From: Marthasterias glacialis
Taxonomy: Eukaryota > Echinodermata > Asteroidea > Forcipulatida > Asteriidae
Reading direction: 5' to 3'
Assembly: GCA_911728455.2 (NCBI GenBank)
Contig: OU452228.1
Span: 5,270,001-5,334,000, forward strand
DNA: 64,000 nucleotides
Part shown: positions 1-14,300 of the stretch, piece after piece
How the letters are laid out: every line of letters starts with the position of its first letter
Position numbering within the stretch: position 1 is the stretch's first letter
Notes under the pieces: generated by a model
Databases searched by the model: none
What the model was told of the DNA's origin: nothing
Seen by the model: only the letters and a program-made list of their open reading frames with translations
Position numbers and translations under genes: made by a program

Positions 1-427
1 TTCTAAGTAAAGTGGAGTTCTATGATAGAATACAATTCTACATGTAGGGGTTAGTGCACTGGACTTCCTTCTTAAACTGCATTGTAATATGATATGCATG
101 TCATGTACATGGTGTTGTTTTGGGTTTGGGGGAAAAGTAATTTTATATTTCCCAGTTAGTTTTCTGCAAACGTGTACAATACAACCAACTTGTAAAAATG
201 TCATCAAATTCCCTGAAAATGTTTAACCTTTGTAAATGTATTGTAAGGGATTTTGTGTGTGTAATCTAGTCCGGCTTATTTCGACTGCAGCAGCTAAAAT
301 GAACAAAGGTGTCAACATTTCAAATTTCTCTACTTTGGCAGTAGTTTACAGACAAGTATTTTTCTGGAGGATTGGTACTGAAGGTTCTACAGTGAAACTA
401 GTCCCTTCCTTTTTCTTTTCTTTTTTT

Positions 428-604
428 TGTTCAGAAAATTGTTCAGTTTTAGATGTGGGAGGAAAACCCCAAATGGGGAAAACCCACGGAATCAGGTAGG
501 GGCTGAAAACTCATTTCATATGCCGGGCTCTGGTCCAGGATTCGAACTGGGGGCCACAGAGGTGAAAGGCAGGGAAAGAAACCACCGAGCCAACCTGATC
601 CCCC
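428..604 (-). repeat. tRNA-derived SINE
   Basis: Read on the minus strand, the element begins with an A-box-like TGGCTCGGTGG near 595, followed by a B-box-like AGTTCGAATCC near 540. It then has a tail built from the phrase GTGGGTTTTCC...TTTTCCTCCCACATC. A second copy with the same order lies at 6802-6970. A RNA polymerase III promoter followed by a shared non-tRNA tail is the SINE architecture. No poly-A tail is obvious. Confidence 0.65.
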
Positions 605-3600
605 AATTACCAATCCTATACTTTATCTTCAACTAAGGTTTCTTAAACTTCTCATGGGTGACTGAAATTTTTTAGAGAAAACCATTTTGTGTATTATTTT
701 TGGTGTAAGCGATAAGCACTCATGCCAAATACCCATTATGACTAATGCATCTGTTATTAATGTTTTCTTTAAACATGAATTAAGTCCTTTGGTTCTGATC
801 TATTCCATTTATTGTTTAATATTTGTTTTGTCGAGTGAAAATGGTGGCAAAAGGAGGCCTCAAAGTCAACGAAAATCTCATGTTACATTCTCATTTAATT
901 CAATTCTAGCCTTCAACTGAATTATAGCTTCACTATATTTCAAAACTAAAACGAAGTTGGATTAAGAAAATATAATTAGCAGAAAAACTGGCAAATCCAA
1001 CCGCCATTTTTCACTTGTTATGCCAAACAGCATAATAAAATTTGGTAATCAATAATTAATTTTATTAGTTAGAACTTAGTAGTTACTTGGAGTATCTTTA
1101 GTCGTAGGAGTGTAACTGTAAATGGGGAAGTCTCATCCACCACATTTCCAGAATTGCCATTAGGCACTTGGTCTTCCATCACCGTGGACCATGGTCCATG
1201 ATCCTGTTAAGTAAACACCAACTATTAGTGTCAAGCCCGGTTCATACTTCACGCGAATGCGAAGGCGAAACGAATTTGACGTCAAATTCGCACAAACAAT
1301 TCACTCAAGTTAAACTGTGTTCAACTTATTGTGAAATTTGCTGCGAATGTACGAGAGTGGCATCGATTTCACTTTGCATTTAAACCAGGCTTTTTACTAT
1401 AGTTTTTTTAGGCCTACATGTGTATAAAGATAATTAGAGCCTTGGCTTTAGAAGTATTTTTTTTACTTGGTTTGGAAGTAACTTCTATCATCATGAATTA
1501 GCAATAAGGAAAACTTCACCTTTCAAATCTCTCCTCAACTTGGATTAAAAGTAAAGGACAGTCAACGCATTGTCATTCATGACATTTGTGTCATGTCAAA
1601 CCTCAACTTCAAGTTCAACAAACATTCAATTTGTTGTGTCAGCAATGACTGTGTCTGCCTGCTGCTGAATGGAGTGTCATTGGCATTGCCTTGTCAGAAA
1701 ACGAACTAAACTTACCTTTAGTTTCACTCACCAGAACTGGAAATGGTACGCCTTACCGCAACAAAATCGGCTAAATAAGTTTAACTACTTTATCAAAATA
1801 AAATTACAACTTTTTCTCGAGTCAAAATGGTATTTTGAAGGGGGAAAAGGAAGAGAAAAACTAGCTCGAACAGCCCCCACTCACAAAACAGATGGGCCCG
1901 AGCACTAACGACTTTTTACATGTTTGCCAACGGAAATGGCATGTAATTGCCAAATTTTCTGGAGGAAGATGGGTGTCAAATTTTTGTCTATTAGAAAAAG
2001 TGATACTCCGTGAAATCTGGTTCTGAAAAATGTTGAAAAGCTGACAATAATTGGTGGTCAGACATCACACTAAGTTGAAACACTGCGTATCGCCATTGCT
2101 GATTCCTAAATGCTTGAAAGCGAGGCTCATTTACATAATAAATAAGTTCAGCCGCTCAGCCAATTTTGTTCGGATATTTTGTTCAAAAATTGTTAGATTG
2201 AGGTTTTTGCCATACTATTTGAGCCTTTTTCTATAAAAACTTAACTTTTTGAATATAATTTCATTTTATCCAAGTAGAGGTCACGATGAAACCTTTGTAT
2301 GTCGCGTACTTATCTAATGTTAGACTGATTCGAGTTTATGTTGCATTACTGACTGCGTTCATCAAGTCGTCTGCTTGTTAGACACTTATTATTTACATCG
2401 AAAGCGCCCTCTGCCTGCAAATTAGCTCACCCGTCTTGCGGGGGCGGGATTTGTGTTTTTCTTTTTTGACTAATGACAATTGTCACAAATAATGTTTTGC
2501 TGAAGTTTTTTATTGAATATATTTCTTATATAAAATCGAAATGTGTTTTAAAGGTAGTCCATTCAACCTGACCGCTTCATCGGAAGCTATCAATAAATAT
2601 TTACAATCAACAGAGGGCACTTAAGCAATCACAAATCGCGCATTGCATCATAATCCTCTTCTCTTATCATTAATTAAGACAATAGAAGTTACAGTTTTTA
2701 AAATAAGACAATATTGAATGATCATGATTTTAAGAGTGACCTCTATATGGCAAGGCAAGTCGAGAATAGTAAAAAACCACCTTAAGATACAACACGTTGG
2801 TATGAGGTTTAAAAAATAAAGCAACGTTTTTTTTAGGAATTAAAGTACATGATATATAGACCACTAGCACTAAACATGGATTTAAAATTAAATTGAAGAC
2901 ATTGTTGGTATATTTTAATCAACCATTGGTTCTGGGGTCTATTTTTAAACTAATAATGTGGTAAAGATCTTAACACAGCTCTTTGTTTTTTTTTCTCTTT
3001 GAATTTGGTAACTTCTTCACAGTAATTACTTACTATTGTTTTTGTTTTCAAATAAGCAAACAAACAATGAATGATAAACAAGCAAACCCATTAGAAAGTT
3101 TCTATCATTTGTTTTAATATCAATTTTATTCATGTTTTTCTAAAACAATGCTACACAAGACAGGGGCTGCCACATGGCTACCACATTAATATTGAAAGTA
3201 AAAAATAATCAACATGTTAACAATAAAGTATGCTATACAACAAGCCAGAAGCCACATCACCTCCCTATACAATAAAACCTGGATTAAATCTGATTTATCT
3301 GAGCTCATGAAAAAGAAGAGAGGGCAGAAGACTTCTGTAAAAGGTGGCCCCTGAAACCAAACACCCAGTGGGTGACTACCTGTTATGTTTGCCCATAAAC
3401 ATTTTTTTTTTCCAATCCCAAACATCGAGGTTATCAATGTGCACAACTCCCTACAGTAAGGTGATTAAAAAACATAAGACCAAAGGTTTCAGAACTAGAG
3501 TCCTATGTGCATTTAAAAAAAAATATGCACAATTATCTTGAAATGTTTCCATAGCTATCTCAATAACTGTCTGAAATGGTTGTGTTGAAATGTTCCTTTT

Positions 3601-4199
3601 CAGTCCCTTTGAACATTGCAGAATTTAAAGATAGTGTCTGAAGCCTATAGCAATCTCTACAACTTGAGGTATGTTATAACGTTTGCTTTTCAAGATCAAC
3701 TTTGATGATAAACAGGCTGTGGAACTTAATACTACTATACTACAAGAGTTGGTTTCAAATGGTCTCTTGGTACTTTGAGATCAAACCTAATGCTGAAATA
3801 CATCTGACAGCTCAATCTATCAGTCATTATAATTTGAATAAGTACACTAAACGTAAGGTCGTCAGAAATTACTAACAAGGAAAATATAAGTGGGCAATTC
3901 AAAATAAATCATAATACCCTTTGCAAAACTTTTAGATTTTTTTTTACTACAAAACTTGTTTGGTTGATTGAGTTAATTAAGGACTTGCTAACAAGGTCAA
4001 CAATGTCATTATATAAAACCTCTTGTGCAACAAGCAAATAACTATTGACTGATTGTTCATAAGTTATTGAACCTCTTCAGAAAAATGAAAGTAGTGAGTA
4101 CACGGTGCCACCTTATAAATAAATAAAATGTAACTCACTTACATTTCACTTGTGTTAATATCAGACTTCATGGATGAATTTATATTAGGTGATCGATGT
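605..4199. other. gene-free intergenic DNA downstream of GLYR1
   Basis: I find no convincing exon here. All open frames are short, AT-rich and without recognisable domains. The only structured piece is a short terminal-inverted-repeat element at 1233-1392, listed separately. A distal GLYR1 3' UTR could extend into the right-hand end, but the sequence alone does not show this. Confidence 0.5.
1233..1392. repeat. short TIR element (AAGCCCGGTTCATAC family)
   Basis: The left end AAGCCCGGTTCATACTTC and the right end ...TTTAAACCAGGCTT are approximately inverted. A related unit with ends AAGCCCGGTGACA and TATGATGAACCAGGCTT occurs at 43314-43412, inside another element. This suggests a non-autonomous DNA transposon family. 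Confidence 0.45.
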
Positions 4200-4311
4200 A
4201 ATGGGAGACTTTTGAGACGTTAGAGGGCGCCCAAGCGGTCCTTTTCTATTATGAGACCAATAGAAAAGGCCCGCTTGCTGGGGTGCCCGCTAACGTTTCA
4301 AAGTCTCCATT
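4200..4311. repeat. palindromic foldback MITE
   Basis: The left arm starts ATGGGAGACTTTTGAGACGT and runs through AGGGCGCCCAAGCGG and CTTTTCTATT. The right arm repeats these in inverted order, through AATAGAAAAG and CCGCTTGCTGGGGTGCCCGC, ending ACGTTTCAAAGTCTCCAT. Almost the whole 112 bp can fold into one hairpin with a short loop near 4250. Confidence 0.7.
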
Positions 4312-5351
4312 ATTTATGTCCATAGTAGTATGGTCATACCAATAACAAAACAAAGAAAGGTAACATGTACACAGACAAATGCTCTAAAAGTTGTAGGTTA
4401 TTCAGGATATCAAACATTAGATGAAACTGGCTTCATTGTTGTACTGTATTTACAAAGGGTACAAAAAGCGAAGTCAAATCTAGATCCTGACTACTATAAG
4501 ATGAGTCATGATCACAAATCCCCCCTTCCTTGTACACTGGTTGGCATGACAACAAAACAAACATTAAACATTGGGGTATACTCAGTGAACCTGAAATATT
4601 CAGCAGAATGTTAGTGGTAAGGAGAACATTGTTAAATAAAATGATAAATGATAAGGTCAAGTGCTGTGGAGTTTTTGTTCCATGAACTATTTTAATTATT
4701 GCATTTTATTCTAATAGATATGTAGTTGATATGAATTATTGGTGCTTAACGTAACTGCTTCCCTTCATCAAGTAATAATATACGGTTTGCCGTGTTTAAC
4801 CCCAGGATGTTGAGATGGTTTCTGGAATGTTAGGTAGGTTTGGTAAGCAAAGGTTATAATGATTGAGGTATCATGAGCTGAAATGAAATGACTGTGTACT
4901 ATCAGCGTGTCAGAGCTAGCTCATGAGAAGTACTTCATACCTAATCCTACCACAAAACCAAAAATATACCAATTGTACAAAAAAAAAAAAAAAAGAAACA
5001 AAAAAAAGCACAATAATAAAAAATAAAAAAAGCTAATGTACAGCAGTTGAAAAAGGCATACAACTAATACAATAACAACTGTAGACCATGTCGTGTTCTT
5101 TTAAAAAAATTCATTAAAACTTCGGAGCAATCATATCTTTGGAGTTTTTAGTCTTAAAAATCAAACAGTGTTTCTTTAAAAAATACATGGCCTTCTTTTC
5201 CACCAAAACAAGAGCTACTTTTTTGTATTACATATTCAAGCACAAGAAATTACAAAATATAACAATTTTTGTACATGATTCAATAGCTAGGAGACCTTCG
5301 TTGGAATCCAGGGTACAGCATGAAGGGAAGGTGGTAGTCTCCATTCAAGCC
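4312..5351 (-). other. putative GLYR1 3' UTR and flank
   Basis: This lies directly 3' of the GLYR1 stop codon on the minus strand. No other gene is visible. A minus-strand AATAAA is present at 4705-4710 (TTTATT on the plus strand), about 640 nt after the stop, and is a candidate poly(A) signal. An A-rich plus-strand tract lies near 4979-5030. The 3' end is not determined. Confidence 0.35.
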
Positions 5352-8300
5352 TCACTGATTTACTGCCTTGTAAATCGCTGACATGTCCTTCTCTCCAAGA
5401 CCAAGATTCTTTGCTCTCTTAAAAAGCTGAAATTAGTTAATAAAAAAATGTAATTAAAACAAAGGTAAGAAGGTTGATCATCCAATCGTAACCAGTAGGA
5501 ACAGAAACCGAACAGGGTAATGTGTTTTTCTATGCCAGTATTAATGTAAATACACGGCACCCAATTTCCTAGAGCTGCACAAGCAGAAAATATTGCTCAA
5601 CACACATCTGCTCAGCAAAACATTAGCAGGAAACCAGTCACAAATGGTACACATGACATATTATTGTGGCTGGTAACCTATTTTTGGTTAGAAGCTCTGT
5701 AAAATAAGGCCCGGGTTGTACACCATCCTTGTCTCAACACCACCTCACCCCATCCCATATTGAACAGATAGATTCAAAGACTGGAATTGATACCCCCTTC
5801 CTTTATCAAGTCATAGAAAAGAAGGCACAACAATGGGATACCTTGGAACGATAGGTGGCAGCAGACTTTACCAGGTAAATTGTCATTGTTTACATAGTTA
5901 TGAGCAAGCGCACATTTCCAAGAACACTGGACACACCTGGTAAGTCAGCTGCCATCTAGCATCCTGAAAAGTCTCCCACCGAGCCCACCTCCCATAACAA
6001 ACACACTTTACCAAAGGGTACTCCCTTCACTATAATACACCACAAAAAGAACATACCTCATTGACAGCTGCAGAGACAGGGAGTGGTTGCTCTACTTGAT
6101 CTGCTAGAGCCAAGGCAAGTCTCATATCTTTCTGCTGGTACTTCAGTGGAAATGCAGGGGGAAACTTATTGGCCAATATGGCTGAATAGAAAAAGACAAA
6201 CCGAATAAGTTGTAGAATGCCATATCCCTCACTGTAGCATAAAAGATGAATGTTTCCTAGCTTTGGTTCGTGATATACTTCATTACACTCAAACAACAAG
6301 AACAAATCCAGCTTGTGACTTTGAAAGTAATAAAAGAGACTGATTATACCTTTGCCCTTTCCACTGATGAGTGGACTTGATATAGCTCCAAGGTTTAGAA
6401 CATCCAGGAGTGTATCTTGACTAAGACCTGCCCTCTCCGCTAACGCCATCCCTTCAGCAAACCCACTCATGATGCATCCTGTGATCATGTTGATGATGAT
6501 CTTCATTTTTGAACCATTCCCAACATCTCCTGCAGAGGAAATCATTAAATGGAATGTATATTTTCCATAACATTGAGGAATTGTTTATATGTTTGAATTG
6601 GTTTCGCCTTGATGGTTCCTTGAGATAAAGCAGATAAAAAAATTTAATGTAGAACTAAAGTATCATGTTATTATTGTCTTCCTTTTGATTCAATTGCCAA
6701 TCATTTGTTGCAATGACTTTTATTTTATTTTATTTATTTTATAATACACATCCAACAGCACAAATAGCGCCAATAACAGGATGAATAGGAACAAGAAAAA
6801 ATGTTCAGTTTTAGATGTGGGAGGAAAACCCCTCATGGGAAAAACCCACGCAATCAGGTAGGGACTGAAAACCCAATCCACATGCAAGGCTCCGGTCTGA
6901 GGTGGGATTCAAACTGGGGTACACAGAAGAGAAAGGCAGGGAAAGAAACCACAGCGCCAACCTGACCCCCCCCCCCTAATTCTCCTTTGCTGTATTTTGC
7001 CTAATGGCATTTTCTTAAGAGGTACTTACCAAGGTAAAATGCCTTTTTGCCCATAGCTTGAAAGCATGAAGTACAATCTTCAAAGAGTGTCCTATCTCCA
7101 GCTGAAATGACAACAAGCGAGCCTTCCATAGCTGGTTGCACACTGCCCACTACCGGTGCCTCTAAAAACCTACCCTCTCTGGCTGAAATAGCCTAAGGAA
7201 CAAATCCACACACAACATCAATATCAACCGTCAAAGTAATTCCAATTAATTTATGTTGTTGAAAATTAAGCATTAATCCTAGCAGTGCCCTGTGTTAAGT
7301 ATGTGCACTTTAAGCTGTAAATAAAAAAAAATGGGGGGAATTGCAAATACATTTTTTTGAAACGATGACTGCAGTCAAGACATACACAAGTTCAAAGCCG
7401 ACTTCTTCCCAAACTTTGTACGGGTTGCAACTTGAACTTTCACAAAGGTCATTTTAAAGTCACGTGGTGTGTTCAAACCAATAATGAATCATAACATAGG
7501 GCAGATTTACATGGCCCTGCCAACACACAGTCTGAAAACTGGGCCAATTTAATGGGTCCAGGACACTGCTAAGGTTGCAAGAGCGCCTGTAGATAACTAC
7601 TCACCCCTTCTACTCCAGTGACTGTACCAATATCCACTGTAGACATATCCACCAGTGCCTTGCCTTCCTTCATACCATCCAGTACACCATGCTCACCGAA
7701 CACAATCTACATCACAAGTAAAGTGTGGAAATATTTAGGAGAACTGTCTAGTAGACACTTTTCAGGAAAGATGATAAGTTCTGATTTGTTTGTTTAGGTT
7801 TTACTCTTGAACTACACTCAAGTCTGCTTCCTGCTGGTGTCTGATGTTCTTTCTCTAACGATTTCCTTTGTACAGCATAGCAAAATGTGACATAAAATGT
7901 ATCAGTTGCTACTCAAAAATCATTACTTGCTGCTCACCACTAGCATTTAGTGTGCACAAAACATGTTCTGTCGAAATATTTTACTACACAACAAAATTTC
8001 AGAACGAAATCGTTCCCTGCAACCTGATGTTTTCTTCACAACTAACCCATTGAATTAAACAAGGAATTTATTATTACTATTCCATTTTGGACTTGAGACT
8101 TATTCCCATATATCCATTGTGTTTAATCATCTTAGATGTTCAATACTGCATTGTATTCAACTATTTATTAATAATAATAATAATGACAATTTTTTATTGT
8201 GCCAAAATCTACCTAAAAGATGCTCAAGATGTTTGTTTGTACTTACGGCTCTGAGAGCTTCTGAATCTGACACCATAGAGAAAACAATGTCACATGATGA

Positions 8301-11300
8301 TACAAGTTCAGATACACTCTTGGCTTCTGTTGCACCAGCTGTTACAAAATCTGCACACTGTAAACAACAACATACAGATAATGGGGAAAGTTAGCATCCT
8401 ACTGCTTGAATTTATAGCTCTGTGATAAGAAAGAAGCACAGACCTGATGATGAAACCTGTAAATGAACATTTAGTGTATTCAAACTATTCATACTTTCAA
8501 CTAGACTTCAAAAAATCATAGTCAAAGAGCCCTTAACCAGGAGGTGCCGGATGACGTGAATACATGCAAATGTTTCCCCTGCCTGGAAACGGAAGTCGGG
8601 TAAAGACGCCATTATGCAATTTCGGACCACCGGAGCAAGGTCAGAGGTAAGAGTGAGCCGGGAATCCAGACATGGTTCCGGGTCTAGTACCATTCCTATG
8701 CCAACACCGAAGGTGAATTTGACATTTTATCGGTCGAGAAACAAAACGGACTTGATCCAATTCAGAGAAACTTTGTTCTCTTGGCATTGTCAAGTCAGAG
8801 TTTTTTTGTGCCAGCGGTAACCTTAAAGAAAAAAGATTTAGGCAATTTTGCCAAAAGAATCCTGCCAAGGGGGACAAGGAAAAAAAAAAAGTATATTCCC
8901 AGCAACTGGTTAAGTTCCCTCCCATTTTTTGTTTCTATCAGTAAAACAGTGGGGACAGGGGGCCAGGGGGACAGGGGAAAGAAATTTAAAAAAAAGATTC
9001 CCGGCAGCAAGTGGTTAGTTTCCTTCCAATTTTTTGTTTCTATTTTAGGAACAGTAAAACAGTAAAACTTCTCAGTTGCAGATTTATTACATCGATTTGT
9101 TGCACTAACTTTTCAGGCTTGATGCCTTTTAGGAATTTAAATACCATATGACAGCAGGCAGATTGAGTAGTTACATGTAGATGATCATGAAAGGTGTGCA
9201 ACACTGCCCTCGATTATAGGCTGCAAGTTGCTGACAAAAGTCCAGGCAGAATACACCCCCTTGCAAACCCTGCCACTGCTGAGATAACAAAAATGGGTGT
9301 CTGCACCCCGCCTAACTATCAGCCAATGAGAGATCTTCATCTGACCTTGGTCTGGTCCTTGCTCTATGGTGAGGGCATTGTCTGAGCTCATGATATCACA
9401 TTCAAGGGGTTATATTTGAATAAATGTAAGATCAACAACGCTTGCTTCATAAAGTGCATGTCATAGTTACATAAAAGAAATGTGTGTCACCCTTCATACC
9501 CATTTTTTAGGATTTGTCATTACAAATGGCACCAAGGTTGATAAATTCAAACGGGTTTTTAAGGATATTTTTGACTTAACCCTCCCACTCTAGGTAACAT
9601 GTTAAAGTGACCAACCATTTGAAACCATTCAACTCCACAGTTTGTGAACCGTGGTGGCACAGAACTTATTGTATACACGTGTTTGCTGTGTAGATGCATT
9701 CACCACATGATATCACAACTGCAGGATGGCATAGATATCATTCAACAAACCACAGTGGATGGTGATGAATGCTCCGTGAAATGTAGTGGCACAGAACTCA
9801 CTGTGTACAAGTGTTAACTGTGCATTCACCACATGATATCACAACCGCAGGTTGCCACAGATATCATTCAAAACCACAGTGGATGATATTGAATGATCAG
9901 AAAGTAGGGGAGTTAACCGGATGGCAACAGATTATTTAATGAAACAAAAGTATTTGTCATTGATTCAAGGTTCATCTTGAAACTAAGTAATTGACAAAAG
10001 CATTGGAAACATCTTGACAAAAATAAAGGAATAGGCCTATCTGATGTCATTTTTGTAGCAACCCCTGTCGTTTGTTGATAATTGAAAGTGTTAAGGAACA
10101 ATGTGGTGCTGTTGGACACCGTATTTGTTTTCATCTAAATGTAAAAGTATTGTTTCATGCAGAAACAAGTACAGGTTAATTCGGTAACATTCACCCTACA
10201 ATGACAGTGCAATCCTGTACAATGAATTACAGTATAAATGAACACTGCCGAGGTTGCTTCTTTAAGTTAAATCTTATCCGTTTGAGATTAAACAACCATA
10301 GTATAGTGTACTGAATGTTAATTATTATGCAAGCTAGAAAAATGGACTTTGAATGTCATTCTGTACAGGTCTATTTGTCCAACTCTTCAAACACTCGCCC
10401 ACCAAACTGTGTCAGGGCACAGAGTACCACTAAACCTTTATGCCTACACAATCATCAAACAGTATGTACAATGGTCGAGTTAACCGTTAACAAGCAATGG
10501 AACCTACCAAGACACCCCCGTTTTTATCAATGAAACACTCCAAAACCATTTGGCTATTGATCACAAGAGATGACAACAATAGCTTTGTTATTCATTATTG
10601 GAGCTGGCTAAAGACACTATACAATAGTACCACGATTCTGTGACTAACATGTAGGGGTAATTACTATAGTAGAGAAATGTTGGGGAAAACAAAAAACATA
10701 ACTTGTTACCACAGCACTGATGTATAATTACATCATTGAACTACTTACATTATACAACCAGTTATGATAACATGATACCAAATGCTCATCTGAGGACTTT
10801 CCTTGTCACAGTTGATGAGAAAAAATGGTCTACAATTGCCATGTGTCATCAGAGCAGTAATACTAGCAACATGAAAATGAGTACTACGGCAACTTTAAGT
10901 GTTCACCTCCGGATCCTTTGAATGAGAGGCAGGTTCAGTTTCATATAGATTGTGTATAAGTAGACCTAGTGCAGTAAGGGTTGACATATTGATGAATAAT
11001 GATGATAGTATATTGCCTGTACCAGCTTGTGCTTGGCATTAACATGGAAGAAGCAGTCAGACTACAAGACTACCTGAAAAGGCTCAACTCAAGTCACAAT
11101 GCACTGTAAGGTAAGAACAAGCCAATTTTTGACTGAAATATTTTGCACTGGAGACATTTTCATATTGTTAATTTTGATTTCACTCTTTAGCCTAAATATA
11201 TCTTTTTCATTTTATTTAAATAGTCCAATTTGAGGCAAGGTATAGCATACTTGTTTGTGAACAACGTACTTCATACAGAAAGAGATGTGTGGAAGTAGAA

Positions 11301-14300
11301 ACAACATCAAGTACAAAATGTGATCAGTTACTATAGCTCACCATACCGTCAACAGGATTTACATTGTGTATAGTGTTCTACCAATTCTGCTGATTTGGAC
11401 ACTTTTAATTTTGAAAAAGTCCTTAATTCCTTTAAAGTATTAGTTTATCAAATAAGATTTACAATCATTGGTACAGAGTCACCTTTCAGGTGTAAGTGGA
11501 TAATAAGTAAATGACGAAAAGGTTCAAAAGTTAAATTAAACTAAGAATCCCTAGTTGGAATGGACATGATGGAAGCATTTAGATAATTCAAATCTGAATC
11601 CAATATACTTCACTTCACCACTAACAAGGCATTAAGAATATAACATTTTCTTCTCCACCAAGAATGTCTTCATAATTTTTTCCTAGTAAATGAAATAAAT
11701 TGTTGTTAGTCAGATTTGATTCATGTCATTTGAAACTAGGTTTGAGAATATTTTTAACCTTATTTAGTGACACGACTGATTGTAAATTGCAGTGTTTAAA
11801 TTTGATCACTTCAAACTTGACCACACCAGCATAGAACCAGATATAACAAGACTGTTTGACTGATCTCTGTCACACGCTCTATATGAATGCCAATGGCTCT
11901 GTAAACCCACAATCACAAAATGTAGTACACACATGGTCCACTAACTTAAAGGACAAAGGGACATAACTATATTGAATTTACACTGGACTGCAGGCCTGAG
12001 GCCACTGATTTCAATGCCAGGCCAGTATTCTTATGACCAGACAAGTCTGGTGGTGCCTTGTCTTTTTAAATGCAATGCATAATAATACTTCACTGTGTTA
12101 TATCCCTACTTTAAAAAAAAAAAAAATGTTAAAACTTTGATTTTGAGCCCAATAAATATCTTGAATTCTTTTGACCAGGGCACTAATGTAAAGTGCATTG
12201 AGGCATTATTGTGGCATGCGCTATTATAAGAACTAGTTATTAAGTATTCTCACCCATAAGACAAATGAGATAAATCTTCTCTTAATGCTTGTTCAAATAA
12301 GAACAGTTTTTTTCTCATTTTGATTCTGTAAAACAATCTGGTCCAGTAAAAATTTTGAGCTAGAAGCTATGCAGTCTTGTGGAGTTCGCACCCCCACCCC
12401 CACCCCATCCCCGCTCCCAAATTTGAACCTTGGCTTACTTGTCTCTTCTTATCGAACTTTATTTTTATTTTTATTAACTTGAAAATACTATGAAGCAACT
12501 ATTGGAAACTCATCAACTCTTCCTCTATTGGGGTGTGTGATTAGTTGTGGGTCCAGGAGTCAAATGTGCAAATTGACTGGTCAGTCAGCCACACGGTCAT
12601 CAGTGGTCTGAGGGTGTGTCGACCAGTAGGTAATAAACTCTATGTATACATGTGTACATTGTAAACATGTGACTCTGGGCAGCTGCTGAAACCCTCACGT
12701 TGATACATGTATTAAGAGTATGTTAGATTAAGTGTCTGACTTCATATGAGATTTCTACATGAACATGCTTTGAGGGTCACATGGTATCCTCATGAGTCCA
12801 TTTAAATACTTGTATATTATGGGGTGTGATCCCTGGCTACATGGCAGTAACCAATTGAGTGGCTTCTGACTGGCACCCCCCCCCACCCCCCACCCCCCCC
12901 CCCCCCCGAACAAAGATATTGAAAAAAATAGGGAGTCCGCCAACATTAGGGCTGGATAGCTCAGTTGGTAGAGCATCGGTACGTTAAACCGGTGGTCACA
13001 GGCTCAAATCCCGCCACCAACTTGGCCAGCATGCCCTTGTACAGTTTCTCTGATTTGGCCAGCAAAGGCCTGCCCCAGTTTTTCTTAAGATCGAGGCCTG
13101 CATCACACCAATCCAGCTCAGATAGGAAACTAAGAATTTCACTTGCAACTAACCTTACATACATGTACATGAACATAATGCTATGAGTCATTGGATTACC
13201 AACCATGACACATGCAAGATCATACCTTCCAACGTATGTACTCTGCAATATAGTCATTACAATACAGTCCATGTAATACTAAATTGTACAACTCCAAAAC
13301 ACTCAATGATTGAGGTCTTGAACAATCAGGAGTTGGTCAGCTTTGTATCACAATCATGTTGAACTCATGTACCCTTCTCTTTACAGATCACGTATGGAGT
13401 GAATGACTGATGAAGAGAGGTCCTACAGTAAGACAACAGAAGCCATGAAACGATGACACTACTGGTGCTGTTCTTTGTGCTGAATGGCTACTTGGTTGGT
13501 ATTACAAGTGGTTATATCACCAATCATACCACCCTTGCGGATCAGCAATGCCCAAGAAGATGCACATGCAATCAGCAAGTGGTTGACTGTAGTTATTTAG
13601 GGTTAGAGGAAATACCAAGTGTACCACTGAAAACTAAAGTACTAATTCTGACAGGAAACCAAATCAAACGCACCAGCACTGCAGACATGGTTCGACTTGG
13701 CAACGTGGAAGCACTCTACCTCCACGGTAACAAGATTACTGATGTCACAACAATATTATCTGCCAACTTTTTGAAAATCTTGGACGTGTCAAACAACCCT
13801 ATTGAATGTGACTGCAAGTTGCAGATGACGTTAGATTTACTGAGTACGCAAAATGTTCAACTTGTGAATTTAGAAAGTACAAGGTGTGCTTTTCCAAGGC
13901 GTCTGTACAGTCAATTGATCAGTGACTTGATGTCGGGATTGAATGTCTGTAAGAATCAAAGAAACCGGAGGGATGAGAGCGAGGAAGATAGGAGGCATGG
14001 AGGTGAGATATGCGAAGGCAATCCTTGCCAACATGGTGGTACTTGCGTAATAAGTTTACATGGTACATGGCAGTGTATGTGCCAGCCTGAGTACGATGGA
14101 ATGTATTGTGAATGGCTCACAGGGGACATGTTAAGTATGACTGTAAGAGATGTAACAAGCTGTGATATTGAGGTAATGTGGACCATAGATGCAGAGAATA
14201 TAATGGACTTTCGCTTAGTGTACATGGAGGACTACCTCGAGTTCAATCCTCGTGTAGAAAAAGTACGGCTGAATGGAAGCAGTCGTTGGTACAGGATTAA

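Noticed and set aside
12950..13022. Functional tRNA-Asn(GTT) gene
   Set aside because: A box, B box and anticodon-like loop are present, but the acceptor and T stems do not pair and a SINE body follows.
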